From assembly GCA_002506665.1 (NCBI GenBank), contig DAXZ01000048.1, positions 1 to 5,884 on the forward strand: a stretch of 5,884 nucleotides of DNA, written 5' to 3'. The notes beneath the pieces were generated by a model. The model made no database searches and was not told where the DNA came from. It saw only the letters and a program-made list of their open reading frames with translations. Positions 1 through 5,240 of this stretch are shown here, in pieces (position 1 is the stretch's first letter; each line of letters starts with the position of its first letter). The DNA comes from Nitrosopumilus sp. UBA526. GTDB taxonomy: Archaea; Thermoproteota; Nitrososphaeria; Nitrososphaerales; Nitrosopumilaceae. The translations under genes were made by a program, and so were the position numbers.

Positions 1-31
1 CCTGGTTGGAAATCAGGCAGTCATCTTGTCG

Positions 32-2758
32 ATGAACTTTACAGAGTTTGGCGACCAGTTCACAAAACCCCTCTATTACTCACTTGTCTCAACAATAATA
101 CTCTCAGCGATTGCACTTGTACGTGTAAATATTATACAGAGATCCTCGCTATTTTGGTACGGAATAACCACAGGGATAGGATTTATCGGAGGTTCAGGAC
201 AAAAGCCCCTCCCTACCACAATCCAGAATTTCAAAGACCACAGACTGCCGCCGTTGCAGTTTGTCATCTGGCAGTTCACAAAGGTTCTGCTCTTTGGAGC
301 CTTTTTTGCAAACATCATGTTTGGATTTGCAGCAATGTCATTTATCGATGGCAATACCTTGGGAATTGAAAACCTGCCATCACTGTTCTCCCTGCCCTTT
401 GTAACTCCTGCCATTGATTCAAGCTATGCAACAGAAAAAGTTGTTCCAATGATTCCGGCACTTGTAATACTTGTCCCTCCACTGCTAGCAGCAGTAGGAC
501 TGCGCCTGGTCTTGTATGTCGGAATACACAGGATAATCGGTGTAATCACGACATTCCTGCAAGACACCAAGGATGGAAAGCCACGATACCTAAACTATGT
601 CTCCACACTTGAGGGTATAATGGGGATAGGAGTACTCTGGGCAAGCTTTAATCTCTTCTTTACTGATCAGATTGACTACAACACAAGATATGTAATTGGT
701 GGCATGCTGATAATCGGCTTTGCACTGCTTGTGTTCTCTGTAATAGACAAGATACGCGCACGTGTACTGACTCACATGTTCAAGAGTGATGTGTATATCA
801 GAATCTTTACAATCATTGCAATTGCAGTAATAATTGTAGGGGCAATATCTGTAAACAACAGTATTGCAGATGCAAAAAAGATAGAGTTTCTAGGACCATA
901 CACAGCGCAGCAGATAGGTGTAAACAGACACCTAGGTGAGCTAGACAACATACAGGAGAACACACACGAGGTCCAGCTGACGTCTGTCTCTCCAAATAAT
1001 ATTAAAAACTATGTGAAACAGAACAGCGATGTACTTGATGTTATTCGTGTCTGGGACTGGGAGGCGGCATTTGCAAAACTAAAGCCGGAGATAGGACTCA
1101 TTCCATATGTAGACTTTGAGGACAATGACATTCTCAGATTTAACAATACCTTATACTGGACTGCCTCCATGAAGCCCATCCTCCCAACATCAGTTGCAGA
1201 TGAGAACAAGTGGTACAACGAGCATCTCGTATATACCCACGTACCTAACGGCTTTCTTACGCTAGAGGCAACTGACGGACAGATAGTTGACAGCAGCGAG
1301 TTCTTTAAACAAAGAGAGATCTATTATGGTGAGGGAGGCCTGTTTGAAGATACATGGTCTGGCTATCCAACCTCTAGGGGCCAGACCAGCGCGGAACTTG
1401 GCGGGGTACTATATTCAGGCCTTGGGGGACTAGATGTACCGCCCCCACTGAGCTGGACGTTTGAGCCAAACTTTTTGCTCTCATTTCCAACCGAATCCGT
1501 ACACATCATGAGATACAAGGATGTTCATGACAGGATGGAGACTCTGTATCCATACTTTCTGTATGATCTGTTTGGAAAAGAGCTTGACTCACTTCCGGTA
1601 ACTGACGGTGAGAACTCTTACTGGCTTATTCCACTTATCGTCGGATTTGATACCGGCGATGTTCCGTGGTCTGTAGGCAATCCTTACCTGCGTCTAGTAG
1701 GCTATGCGCTAGTCGACTCTTATGACGGTGATATTCAACTGCTAAAGACCGGCGATGATTTCTTTACAGAGATGTTTTCAAGTCAATACTCTGAACAGTT
1801 CCGACCAATGCCGGCATGGCTTGAGGAACAGATAAGGTATCCCGTAGAACTATTCAACTGGAAGACAGAGATGTACAACATATATCACGTTACCAACGTG
1901 GAGACATTTATCCAGGCAAACGAGTTTTATGAGATTCCACGCGGACTTGATACATACTATGTAGAAGCCAAGCCTCCGGGCTTTGAGCAGACAGAATTTC
2001 TAGGACTGTTATCACTAGAACTGCGGGGATCACAGGGCAGAAATCTTGCAGGATACATGATAGTAGAAAATGATCTTGCCCAGCTAGGAGACCTCCAGTT
2101 CTATGAGGTCCCGCTAAACTCTACTACCAAGCTTATCGGCCCTACTGCCGTAAGGGAGGCACTTGACCGGGATCCAGAGTTTGCCCAGCTAAAGACACTC
2201 TTGAGAAATCCAAGGATAGGGGATAATATCTTATATCGTGTTGGAAATCATGACATTTACTTTATTCCAGTATATACCGCAGGTGCCGGCGGGGTGGTGG
2301 CTCAGCTTGGAACAATTGCAGCAGTAGGTGCTGCATTTAATGGCGAATACTTTGTAGGTCTAGGGGAGACTCAGGAGGAGGCCTTTGAGGCATACCTAAA
2401 AAAGGTCTCTGGTGTTTCATCTATTGATACTACAGTAGATGTGGACTATATCGAACTAGACAAGGATGACAGAATTGATATCATAAGATCGGCGTTTGTA
2501 GAAGAAGACATCTCCATATCTGAGCCAACATCAATCCTAATTCCATTATCATTCAACGAGGGAGAGATGTTCTTCTTTACTGAAAATGATCGTGTAGATA
2601 CCCAAGAGTTCCTCTCTGAATTCATTGATGGTTTTGTAAAGCCTGACCGCAACAGGGTCTTTATGTGGCAAGAAGACGCAAACCTCAACATCGGAACGGT
2701 ATTTGTAAGGGACGGTCTACCAGAGATACACTATATCTCAATAGAGGTAGGCAACTAA
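32..2758 (+). CDS. UPF0182 family (COG1615) large membrane protein
   Basis: This 908-residue protein of unknown biochemical role belongs by eye to UPF0182/COG1615, a family known from actinobacteria, cyanobacteria and archaea. The N-terminal third carries about six or seven hydrophobic segments (around residues 14-35, 41-57, 77-106, 138-168, 187-212, 220-242 and 257-275). A long, mostly polar domain follows and probably lies outside the membrane. Family-like landmarks come in the expected order: YTH at 401-403, IYYGE at 430-434, RYPVELF at 602-608, YHVTN at 618-622, then a C-terminal part with IGP, GDNILY and IPVY patches. Length is close to the family's usual 900-1000 residues, so it appears complete. 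I prefer ATG at 32 over the in-frame TTG at 26, which adds only two residues; neither has a clear ribosome binding site, and the promoter lies left of the window. The gene ends against the amidotransferase gene, suggesting co-transcription. Family assignment is firm; function is unknown. Confidence 0.9.
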   Translation: MNFTEFGDQFTKPLYYSLVSTIILSAIALVRVNIIQRSSLFWYGITTGIGFIGGSGQKPLPTTIQNFKDHRLPPLQFVIWQFTKVLLFGAFFANIMFGFAAMSFIDGNTLGIENLPSLFSLPFVTPAIDSSYATEKVVPMIPALVILVPPLLAAVGLRLVLYVGIHRIIGVITTFLQDTKDGKPRYLNYVSTLEGIMGIGVLWASFNLFFTDQIDYNTRYVIGGMLIIGFALLVFSVIDKIRARVLTHMFKSDVYIRIFTIIAIAVIIVGAISVNNSIADAKKIEFLGPYTAQQIGVNRHLGELDNIQENTHEVQLTSVSPNNIKNYVKQNSDVLDVIRVWDWEAAFAKLKPEIGLIPYVDFEDNDILRFNNTLYWTASMKPILPTSVADENKWYNEHLVYTHVPNGFLTLEATDGQIVDSSEFFKQREIYYGEGGLFEDTWSGYPTSRGQTSAELGGVLYSGLGGLDVPPPLSWTFEPNFLLSFPTESVHIMRYKDVHDRMETLYPYFLYDLFGKELDSLPVTDGENSYWLIPLIVGFDTGDVPWSVGNPYLRLVGYALVDSYDGDIQLLKTGDDFFTEMFSSQYSEQFRPMPAWLEEQIRYPVELFNWKTEMYNIYHVTNVETFIQANEFYEIPRGLDTYYVEAKPPGFEQTEFLGLLSLELRGSQGRNLAGYMIVENDLAQLGDLQFYEVPLNSTTKLIGPTAVREALDRDPEFAQLKTLLRNPRIGDNILYRVGNHDIYFIPVYTAGAGGVVAQLGTIAAVGAAFNGEYFVGLGETQEEAFEAYLKKVSGVSSIDTTVDVDYIELDKDDRIDIIRSAFVEEDISISEPTSILIPLSFNEGEMFFFTENDRVDTQEFLSEFIDGFVKPDRNRVFMWQEDANLNIGTVFVRDGLPEIHYISIEVGN
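2743..2748 (+). promoter_or_regulatory. Shine-Dalgarno site supporting the TTG start at 2759
   Basis: AGAGGT lies inside the last codons of the UPF0182 gene, 10 nt before the TTG. It supports a non-ATG start directly abutting the upstream stop codon and internal initiation on a shared mRNA. Confidence 0.55.
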
Positions 2759-3301
2759 TTGCTTCTTGTCGTTGACAACGGCTCTATCTATACAAAACAA
2801 CTGGTCTGTCTATTGCATGACAGAGAGATATTATTTGAGAGACACCCGCCCCATCTCCTCAGTATAGATAATATCTCCGAGTACGACTCGTTTGTTCTCT
2901 CGGGAAGAAGAAGAAATGAAAAAAAGACCAACCAGATAAACTCGCAGATAATATTACACTCGATAAAAAAAAACTCAAAGCTGCTTGGAATCTGTTATGG
3001 CGCAGAGATCCTGGCACTCACACTTGGTGGCACAATCAAGAGATCACAGCATGCACAGAAAGGCAGCCAATCAGTCAAGACAACACGGAAAAACCCCATC
3101 TGTGACCGAGTCCTTGATGTATTTGCAAGCCACAGCTATGAGATATCAAAACTGCCTGCCCCCCTCGTATCTCTTGCAGAGTCAGAAAACTGCAGATATG
3201 AAATAATACAGTACCAAAACAGACCCATCTTTGGAACACAGTTCCATCCAGAGATGACCCGAGATGGCAGTGACTTGATTGCAAATTTCTGCCGTCTCTG
3301 A
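2759..3301 (+). CDS. Class I glutamine amidotransferase, GMP synthase subunit A-like
   Basis: This 180-residue stand-alone glutamine amidotransferase would hydrolyse glutamine and pass ammonia to a partner enzyme. The catalytic triad is visible: nucleophile Cys79 in GICYGAE, and His163 and Glu165 in QFHPE. The opening VVDNG, the overall length and the ending NFC resemble archaeal GuaAa, the glutaminase half of two-subunit GMP synthase, so that is the leading candidate. Two features depart from it. The usual SGGP loop is replaced by SGRRRN (48-53), and the nucleophile elbow reads CYGAE instead of CLGHQ. The synthetase partner is not in this window, so a role with another amidotransfer enzyme is possible. 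The TTG start immediately follows the upstream TAA, with an AGAGGT ribosome binding site at 2743-2748, 10 nt before it. This implies translation from the same mRNA as the UPF0182 gene. Class assignment is strong; substrate assignment is tentative. Confidence 0.85.
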   Translation: MLLVVDNGSIYTKQLVCLLHDREILFERHPPHLLSIDNISEYDSFVLSGRRRNEKKTNQINSQIILHSIKKNSKLLGICYGAEILALTLGGTIKRSQHAQKGSQSVKTTRKNPICDRVLDVFASHSYEISKLPAPLVSLAESENCRYEIIQYQNRPIFGTQFHPEMTRDGSDLIANFCRL

Positions 3302-3306
3302 TTGAC

Positions 3307-3314
3307 TTTAATAA
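3307..3314 (+). promoter_or_regulatory. TATA-like box for the C39-TPR gene
   Basis: TTTAATAA sits in the 35-bp gap after the amidotransferase stop codon, centred about 26 bp before the ATG at 3337. This is the spacing expected if transcription starts at or next to the start codon (leaderless mRNA). No ribosome binding site precedes the ATG, which fits. It suggests a transcription unit separate from the upstream pair. Confidence 0.6.
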
Positions 3315-3336
3315 CTCGCATAATTTCCCTTACCTC

Positions 3337-4275
3337 ATGGAACTGCTCTTGCCACTAGTACAAGAAGAGAACATCTGCCTTCCTCTGCCAATCAATGTCG
3401 TATCAAAATACTGGAACATTGACCTGCCGATGGCTGACGCCCTAGAGTCGGCAAAGAAATATCCCGCATTTGATGGCAGCATTCTCATCGAGGGAATAGA
3501 GTTGGCACAGAGACATGGTCTAGGATGCAAGATAGTCCATTCGTCCCTTGATGAGCTAAAGAGCGTCATAGATCAAAATATCCCGCCCATAGTAATGCTT
3601 CCGGGAATTCCAGAGATAACACAGCACGCTTCTGTAATTACAGGCTATGATGATGATGAAAAGACAGTATTTCACTATGTCCAAAAAGGCAACAAGCAGG
3701 GAGAACAACAACAAGGAGCAATCCCGCAAAAACTCTTTGAGCGAGAGTGGTCCGAAGAAGCAAGACTGATGCTAGTCCTAGCTCCACCTGATATTTTATC
3801 CTCCATGCCTTTTGAGGATAACGAGTCAAACCGCCTGTGTCTTGTATCTGAGCGACAAAACATCTCAGGGGATCACCCCGGCGCACTTGGATCATTACAG
3901 CACGCAATAAAACTCGATGAGAACAACTCGACTGCTCTGAACATGCTTGGAGCACTATACAGCACACAAGGCTCAGACGTCTGTATCAAACATTATACAA
4001 AATGTCTACAGGTCAACGAAAAATCATATCTTGCATATAACGGCCTTGGAAACTTTTACCTAAAGACCAACGAGTTTGCAAAGGCAGAAGAACATTATAC
4101 AAAGGCAATTGCTATTAATCCCAAAAGATCTGCCAAGATCTACAAGAACCGTGCCTATCTTAGGGAGAAACAAAACAAGAACGCTGATGCACGAGATGAT
4201 CTCAAAAACTATCTCAAATACTACCCCAAAGCACCTGACAGGGGAATAATAGAGCAAGCAATCAGGGAATTATGA
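3337..4275 (+). CDS. C39-like cysteine peptidase domain fused to TPR repeats
   Basis: This 312-residue protein has two parts. Residues 1-155 resemble a C39-like papain-fold peptidase. Gln9 and Cys13 fit the oxyanion Gln and nucleophile Cys, and His97 in HASVITGYD fits the catalytic His. The following hydrophobic strand ends in VLAPP, as in bacterial PA2778-type C39-TPR proteins. Residues 180-298 hold about three tetratricopeptide repeats (GALGSLQHAIKLD, AYNGLGNFYLK with AEEHYTKAIAINP, and a last one ending NYLKYYP), a protein-binding scaffold. The residue after the Cys is Leu, not the usual Gly, and no clear catalytic Asp is seen, so activity is uncertain. There is no signal peptide or membrane segment, so it is probably cytosolic, unlike the secreted or lipoprotein bacterial relatives. 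The last 11 codons and the stop lie in a 37-bp repeat that recurs beside the tRNA gene. Domain calls are by eye; substrate unknown. Confidence 0.75.
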   Translation: MELLLPLVQEENICLPLPINVVSKYWNIDLPMADALESAKKYPAFDGSILIEGIELAQRHGLGCKIVHSSLDELKSVIDQNIPPIVMLPGIPEITQHASVITGYDDDEKTVFHYVQKGNKQGEQQQGAIPQKLFEREWSEEARLMLVLAPPDILSSMPFEDNESNRLCLVSERQNISGDHPGALGSLQHAIKLDENNSTALNMLGALYSTQGSDVCIKHYTKCLQVNEKSYLAYNGLGNFYLKTNEFAKAEEHYTKAIAINPKRSAKIYKNRAYLREKQNKNADARDDLKNYLKYYPKAPDRGIIEQAIREL

Positions 4276-4278
4276 TGC
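4242..4278 (+). repeat. 37-bp direct repeat, left copy (end of the TPR gene)
   Basis: The copy starts GGGAATAATAGAGCA and ends GGGAATTATGATGC. It matches 4706-4742 at 35 of 37 positions, with mismatches at repeat positions 16 (A here, G there) and 23 (A here, C there). It covers the last codons and stop of the C39-TPR gene plus 3 bp. Similarity stops sharply on the right after 4278. The unbroken reading frame suggests this is the native position of the sequence. Confidence 0.9.
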
Positions 4279-4318
4279 TTGTTGCTTTTGGCGTTACAAT
4301 GATAATTGGGTGTGGAAA

Positions 4319-4444
4319 TTGACAAGAGAACGTGTGTACATAGTAAGATGTCTATCCTGTAAAAGGCCATTAGAAGGCGATGAAAAGTATGCTAAAAATA
4401 TTGTGTGCAGTAATTGTTTTGGGTTTTATGGAGGCAAAGTGTAA
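4319..4444 (+). CDS. 41-aa zinc-ribbon microprotein, first of three
   Basis: This ORF encodes a 41-residue basic protein with CLSC at 11-14 and CSNC at 30-33, a classic four-cysteine zinc ribbon. It ends in an aromatic, glycine-rich tail (FGFYGGKV). The proposed TTG start has a weak GGTG at 4309-4312 about 6 nt upstream; an in-frame GTG at 4310 would add three residues. The stop codon lies 1 nt before the next ORF, and the cysteine spacing (2-15-2) is identical in the two ORFs that follow, which supports real coding. It begins 43 nt after the TPR gene stop, and I see no convincing own TATA box, so it may be transcribed by read-through. No function can be assigned; zinc binding is inferred from the cysteines. 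Confidence 0.6.
   Translation: MTRERVYIVRCLSCKRPLEGDEKYAKNIVCSNCFGFYGGKV
4430..4434 (+). promoter_or_regulatory. Shine-Dalgarno site for the second zinc-ribbon ORF
   Basis: GGAGG lies near the end of the first zinc-ribbon ORF, 11 nt before the ATG at 4446. It favours that ATG over the upstream in-frame ATG at 4380. Confidence 0.5.
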
Positions 4445-4445
4445 T

Positions 4446-4571
4446 ATGGCCGAGCCAAGATGTGTCAGCTGTCACAAGGTAATGACTGAAGAAGAGAAAC
4501 AGAGATTAGGGCATGAATGTGCAGGTTGTGCCAGGGTATATGGAGATGCAGACGATGGAGAATTAATATGA
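4446..4571 (+). CDS. 41-aa zinc-ribbon microprotein, second of three
   Basis: This 41-residue protein has CVSC at 6-9 and CAGC at 25-28, followed by ARVYGD and an acidic tail. It keeps the same C-X2-C-X15-C-X2-C layout as its neighbours, including a Tyr a few residues after the last cysteine. I chose ATG 4446 because it follows the previous stop codon by 1 nt and has a GGAGG upstream. An in-frame ATG at 4380 would add a hydrophobic 22-residue leader but overlap most of the first ORF. The final codons overlap the start of the third ORF as ATGA, indicating translational coupling. It is probably a zinc-binding adaptor or nucleic-acid-binding protein, but nothing more specific can be said. Confidence 0.65.
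   Translation: MAEPRCVSCHKVMTEEEKQRLGHECAGCARVYGDADDGELI
4557..4560 (+). promoter_or_regulatory. Shine-Dalgarno site for the third zinc-ribbon ORF
   Basis: GGAG lies 7 nt before ATG 4568, a standard spacing. It decides the start at the ATGA overlap rather than the in-frame ATG at 4517. Confidence 0.5.
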
Positions 4572-4786
4572 ATGGCACAATCAGTACGGCTGCAGCTTGT
4601 ATCATTTGTGATAAACTACTAGACAATTATGAGATAGAATTTGATGGTAGCCATTGTAACAAATGCAGATGGGCATACGAGCACGTAACTGCATCTAGAA
4701 ACGGTGGGAATAATAGAGCAGGCAATCCGGGAATTATGATGCGGAGTGCGGGATTTGAACCCGCGGCCTTCAGCTTGGGAAGCTGA
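4568..4786 (+). CDS. 72-aa zinc-ribbon ORF running into antisense of tRNA-Gly
   Basis: The third tandem ORF begins inside the stop of the second (ATGA overlap). Its first 45 or so residues form a zinc ribbon: CIIC at 11-14, CNKC at 30-33, then RWAYEH, with the same 15-residue spacer as the two preceding ORFs. The rest appears secondary. Residues 47-57 are encoded by the right copy of the 37-bp repeat, read in a different frame from the TPR gene. Residues 58-72 (SAGFEPAAFSLG) are simply the antisense of the tRNA-Gly 3' half, up to a TGA inside the tRNA. A 3' truncation at the cassette border would explain this. The zinc-ribbon core is probably real; whether the full tail is made is doubtful. 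Confidence 0.5.
   Translation: MNGTISTAAACIICDKLLDNYEIEFDGSHCNKCRWAYEHVTASRNGGNNRAGNPGIMMRSAGFEPAAFSLGS
4706..4742 (+). repeat. 37-bp direct repeat, right copy (at tRNA-Gly 3' end)
   Basis: This is the second copy of the sequence at 4242-4278, with 35 of 37 bases the same. Its last 3 bp (4740-4742) are the 3' terminal bases of the tRNA-Gly gene; similarity stops after 4742. It is out of frame relative to the TPR gene and encodes only the tail of the third zinc-ribbon ORF, so it is more likely the duplicated copy. Confidence 0.9.
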
Positions 4787-4813
4787 CGTCATACCAGACT
4801 AAACTAACTCCGC
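4740..4813 (-). tRNA. tRNA-Gly (anticodon CCC)
   Basis: Read on the minus strand the gene folds as a full cloverleaf. The acceptor stem is GCGGAGT with ACTCCGC. The anticodon stem TCAGC/GCTGA holds loop TTCCCAA (anticodon CCC, reading GGG glycine codons). A 5-nt variable loop AGGCC follows, then the T stem GCGGG/CCCGC with loop TTCAAAT, and discriminator A at 4740. CCA is not encoded, as is common in archaea. No intron is present. Its 3' end touches the right 37-bp repeat and is overlapped on the other strand by the third zinc-ribbon ORF. A TATA-like box lies about 28 bp upstream. Confidence 0.97.
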
Positions 4814-4837
4814 CTAGGACTACAATATTCAACTATG

Positions 4838-4848
4838 ATTAAATATCT
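4838..4848. promoter_or_regulatory. Shared, divergent TATA-like box (tRNA-Gly / 57-aa gene)
   Basis: The AT-rich block TTAAATAT (AGATATTTAAT on the other strand) is the only good TATA candidate in the 54-bp gap between the tRNA 5' end and the ATG at 4868. Its centre is about 28 bp from the tRNA 5' end and 26 bp from the ATG, the right distance for both. Dual use is inferred from spacing. Confidence 0.55.
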
Positions 4849-4867
4849 TAACTGACAGTAACATATC

Positions 4868-5041
4868 ATGGATGCAAAATGTCCTGAATGCCAAAAGGTA
4901 GCAAAACTCGACGATGACGTCACCTGTGTCAAGTGTCCCCACTGCAACTTTGAGGCAGACTATGAGACGTATATTGAGATAATGAAGGAACAGGCAATCA
5001 ACATGTCATCTGAATATATCCCTGACAGGCCGGGAATCTAA
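4868..5041 (+). CDS. 57-aa zinc-ribbon protein
   Basis: This 57-residue protein starts with a CPEC knuckle (5-8) and has a second knuckle CPHC (23-26), plus an extra Cys20. The N-terminal half is thus a compact zinc ribbon. The C-terminal half (ADYETYIEIMKEQA onward) looks helical and acidic. The ATG lies about 26 bp from a TATA-like box with no ribosome binding site, which fits a leaderless mRNA. It diverges from tRNA-Gly and ends 2 bp from the stop codon of the opposing 40-aa gene. The combined CPxC-type knuckles, promoter and tight packing make it a real gene, but I cannot assign a function. It could be a transcription- or translation-associated zinc protein. Confidence 0.8.
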   Translation: MDAKCPECQKVAKLDDDVTCVKCPHCNFEADYETYIEIMKEQAINMSSEYIPDRPGI

Positions 5042-5043
5042 TC

Positions 5044-5166
5044 TTACCAATAGCTTCCCTTATCTGAGCAGTCAAGATGTGCCCCACAGTTCTGACAGAA
5101 CATGTGACATGCCTGCATGTCCACCATTATATCATCACACCTAGGACACTTTATCTTTGCTGTCAT
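5044..5166 (-). CDS. 40-aa zinc-ribbon protein
   Basis: On the minus strand this encodes a 40-residue protein with CPRC (7-10) and CQNC (24-27) zinc knuckles. Additional metal-capable residues are Cys20, His21 and Cys33, and it ends in GSYW. Further upstream in-frame extension gives no better start, and a TTTAAA box at 5189-5194 lies about 26 bp before the ATG, consistent with a leaderless transcript. It converges on the 57-aa zinc-ribbon gene with 2 bp between stop codons and diverges from rps6e. Its cysteine pattern is too ordered to be chance, so I treat it as a genuine small gene of unknown function. Confidence 0.75.
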   Translation of the reverse strand: MTAKIKCPRCDDIMVDMQACHMFCQNCGAHLDCSDKGSYW

Positions 5167-5188
5167 GCCTATCTCTAGGGAGTCATGA

Positions 5189-5194
5189 TTTAAA
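5189..5194 (-). promoter_or_regulatory. TATA-like box for the 40-aa zinc-ribbon gene
   Basis: TTTAAA is centred about 26 bp upstream of the minus-strand ATG at 5166, with no ribosome binding site between. It lies in the 74-bp divergent region shared with rps6e. Confidence 0.5.
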
Positions 5195-5209
5195 AAATGT
5201 AACAAAGGT

Positions 5210-5219
5210 TAATTAATAC
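5210..5219 (+). promoter_or_regulatory. TATA-like box for rps6e
   Basis: TTAATTAATA lies about 26 bp before the TTG at 5241. A run of eight T (5226-5233) falls between the box and the start. Spacing supports the 5241 start rather than the TTG at 5232. Confidence 0.5.
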
Positions 5220-5240
5220 TCTGACTTTTTTTTGAGATAC

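Larger units (their letters stand above)
4279..4705. mobile_element. Putative small inserted cassette with the zinc-ribbon trio
   Basis: These 427 bp lie between the two copies of the 37-bp direct repeat and hold three small zinc-ribbon ORFs and little else. Deleting this segment with one repeat copy would place the TPR stop codon directly next to the tRNA-Gly 3' end, a tight convergent layout typical of this genome. No transposase, integrase or terminal inverted repeats are visible, so it could not move on its own. Element, duplication-mediated insertion and recombination between chromosomal repeats all remain possible. The repeat is seen directly; the mobile interpretation is inference. Confidence 0.4.

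Noticed and set aside
26..31. TTG at 26 as the start of the UPF0182 gene
   Set aside because: It adds only two residues and has no better upstream signals than ATG 32.
3638..3967. Minus-strand open frame of 109 codons inside the C39-TPR gene
   Set aside because: It is antisense to a gene with recognisable domains; its composition looks like a frame shadow and it has no promoter or ribosome binding site.
4517..4567. N-terminal extension of the third zinc-ribbon ORF from ATG 4517
   Set aside because: It lies wholly within the second ORF and has no ribosome binding site, whereas ATG 4568 has GGAG at 7 nt.
4380..4571. Longer version of the second zinc-ribbon ORF with a hydrophobic, secretion-signal-like N-terminus
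   Set aside because: The extension overlaps most of the first zinc-ribbon ORF in another frame; ATG 4446 has GGAGG upstream and sits 1 nt after the previous stop codon.
4706..4742. Classical integrase attachment site at the tRNA-Gly 3' end
   Set aside because: Only 3 bp of the repeat are tRNA sequence, and no integrase gene is present; att sites in tRNA genes usually duplicate a longer stretch of the tRNA.
4242..4742. CRISPR array or casposon, given two 37-bp repeats and a perfect 14-bp end
   Set aside because: Two copies 427 bp apart with a coding insert are not an array, and no Cas1 or polymerase gene and no terminal inverted repeats are seen.
4991..5041. Possible third repeat copy (CAGGCAATCA and CCTGACAGG, GGGAATCTAA nearby)
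   Set aside because: The matches are short, scattered and in a different order, and are explained by similar amino-acid strings in the 57-aa gene.
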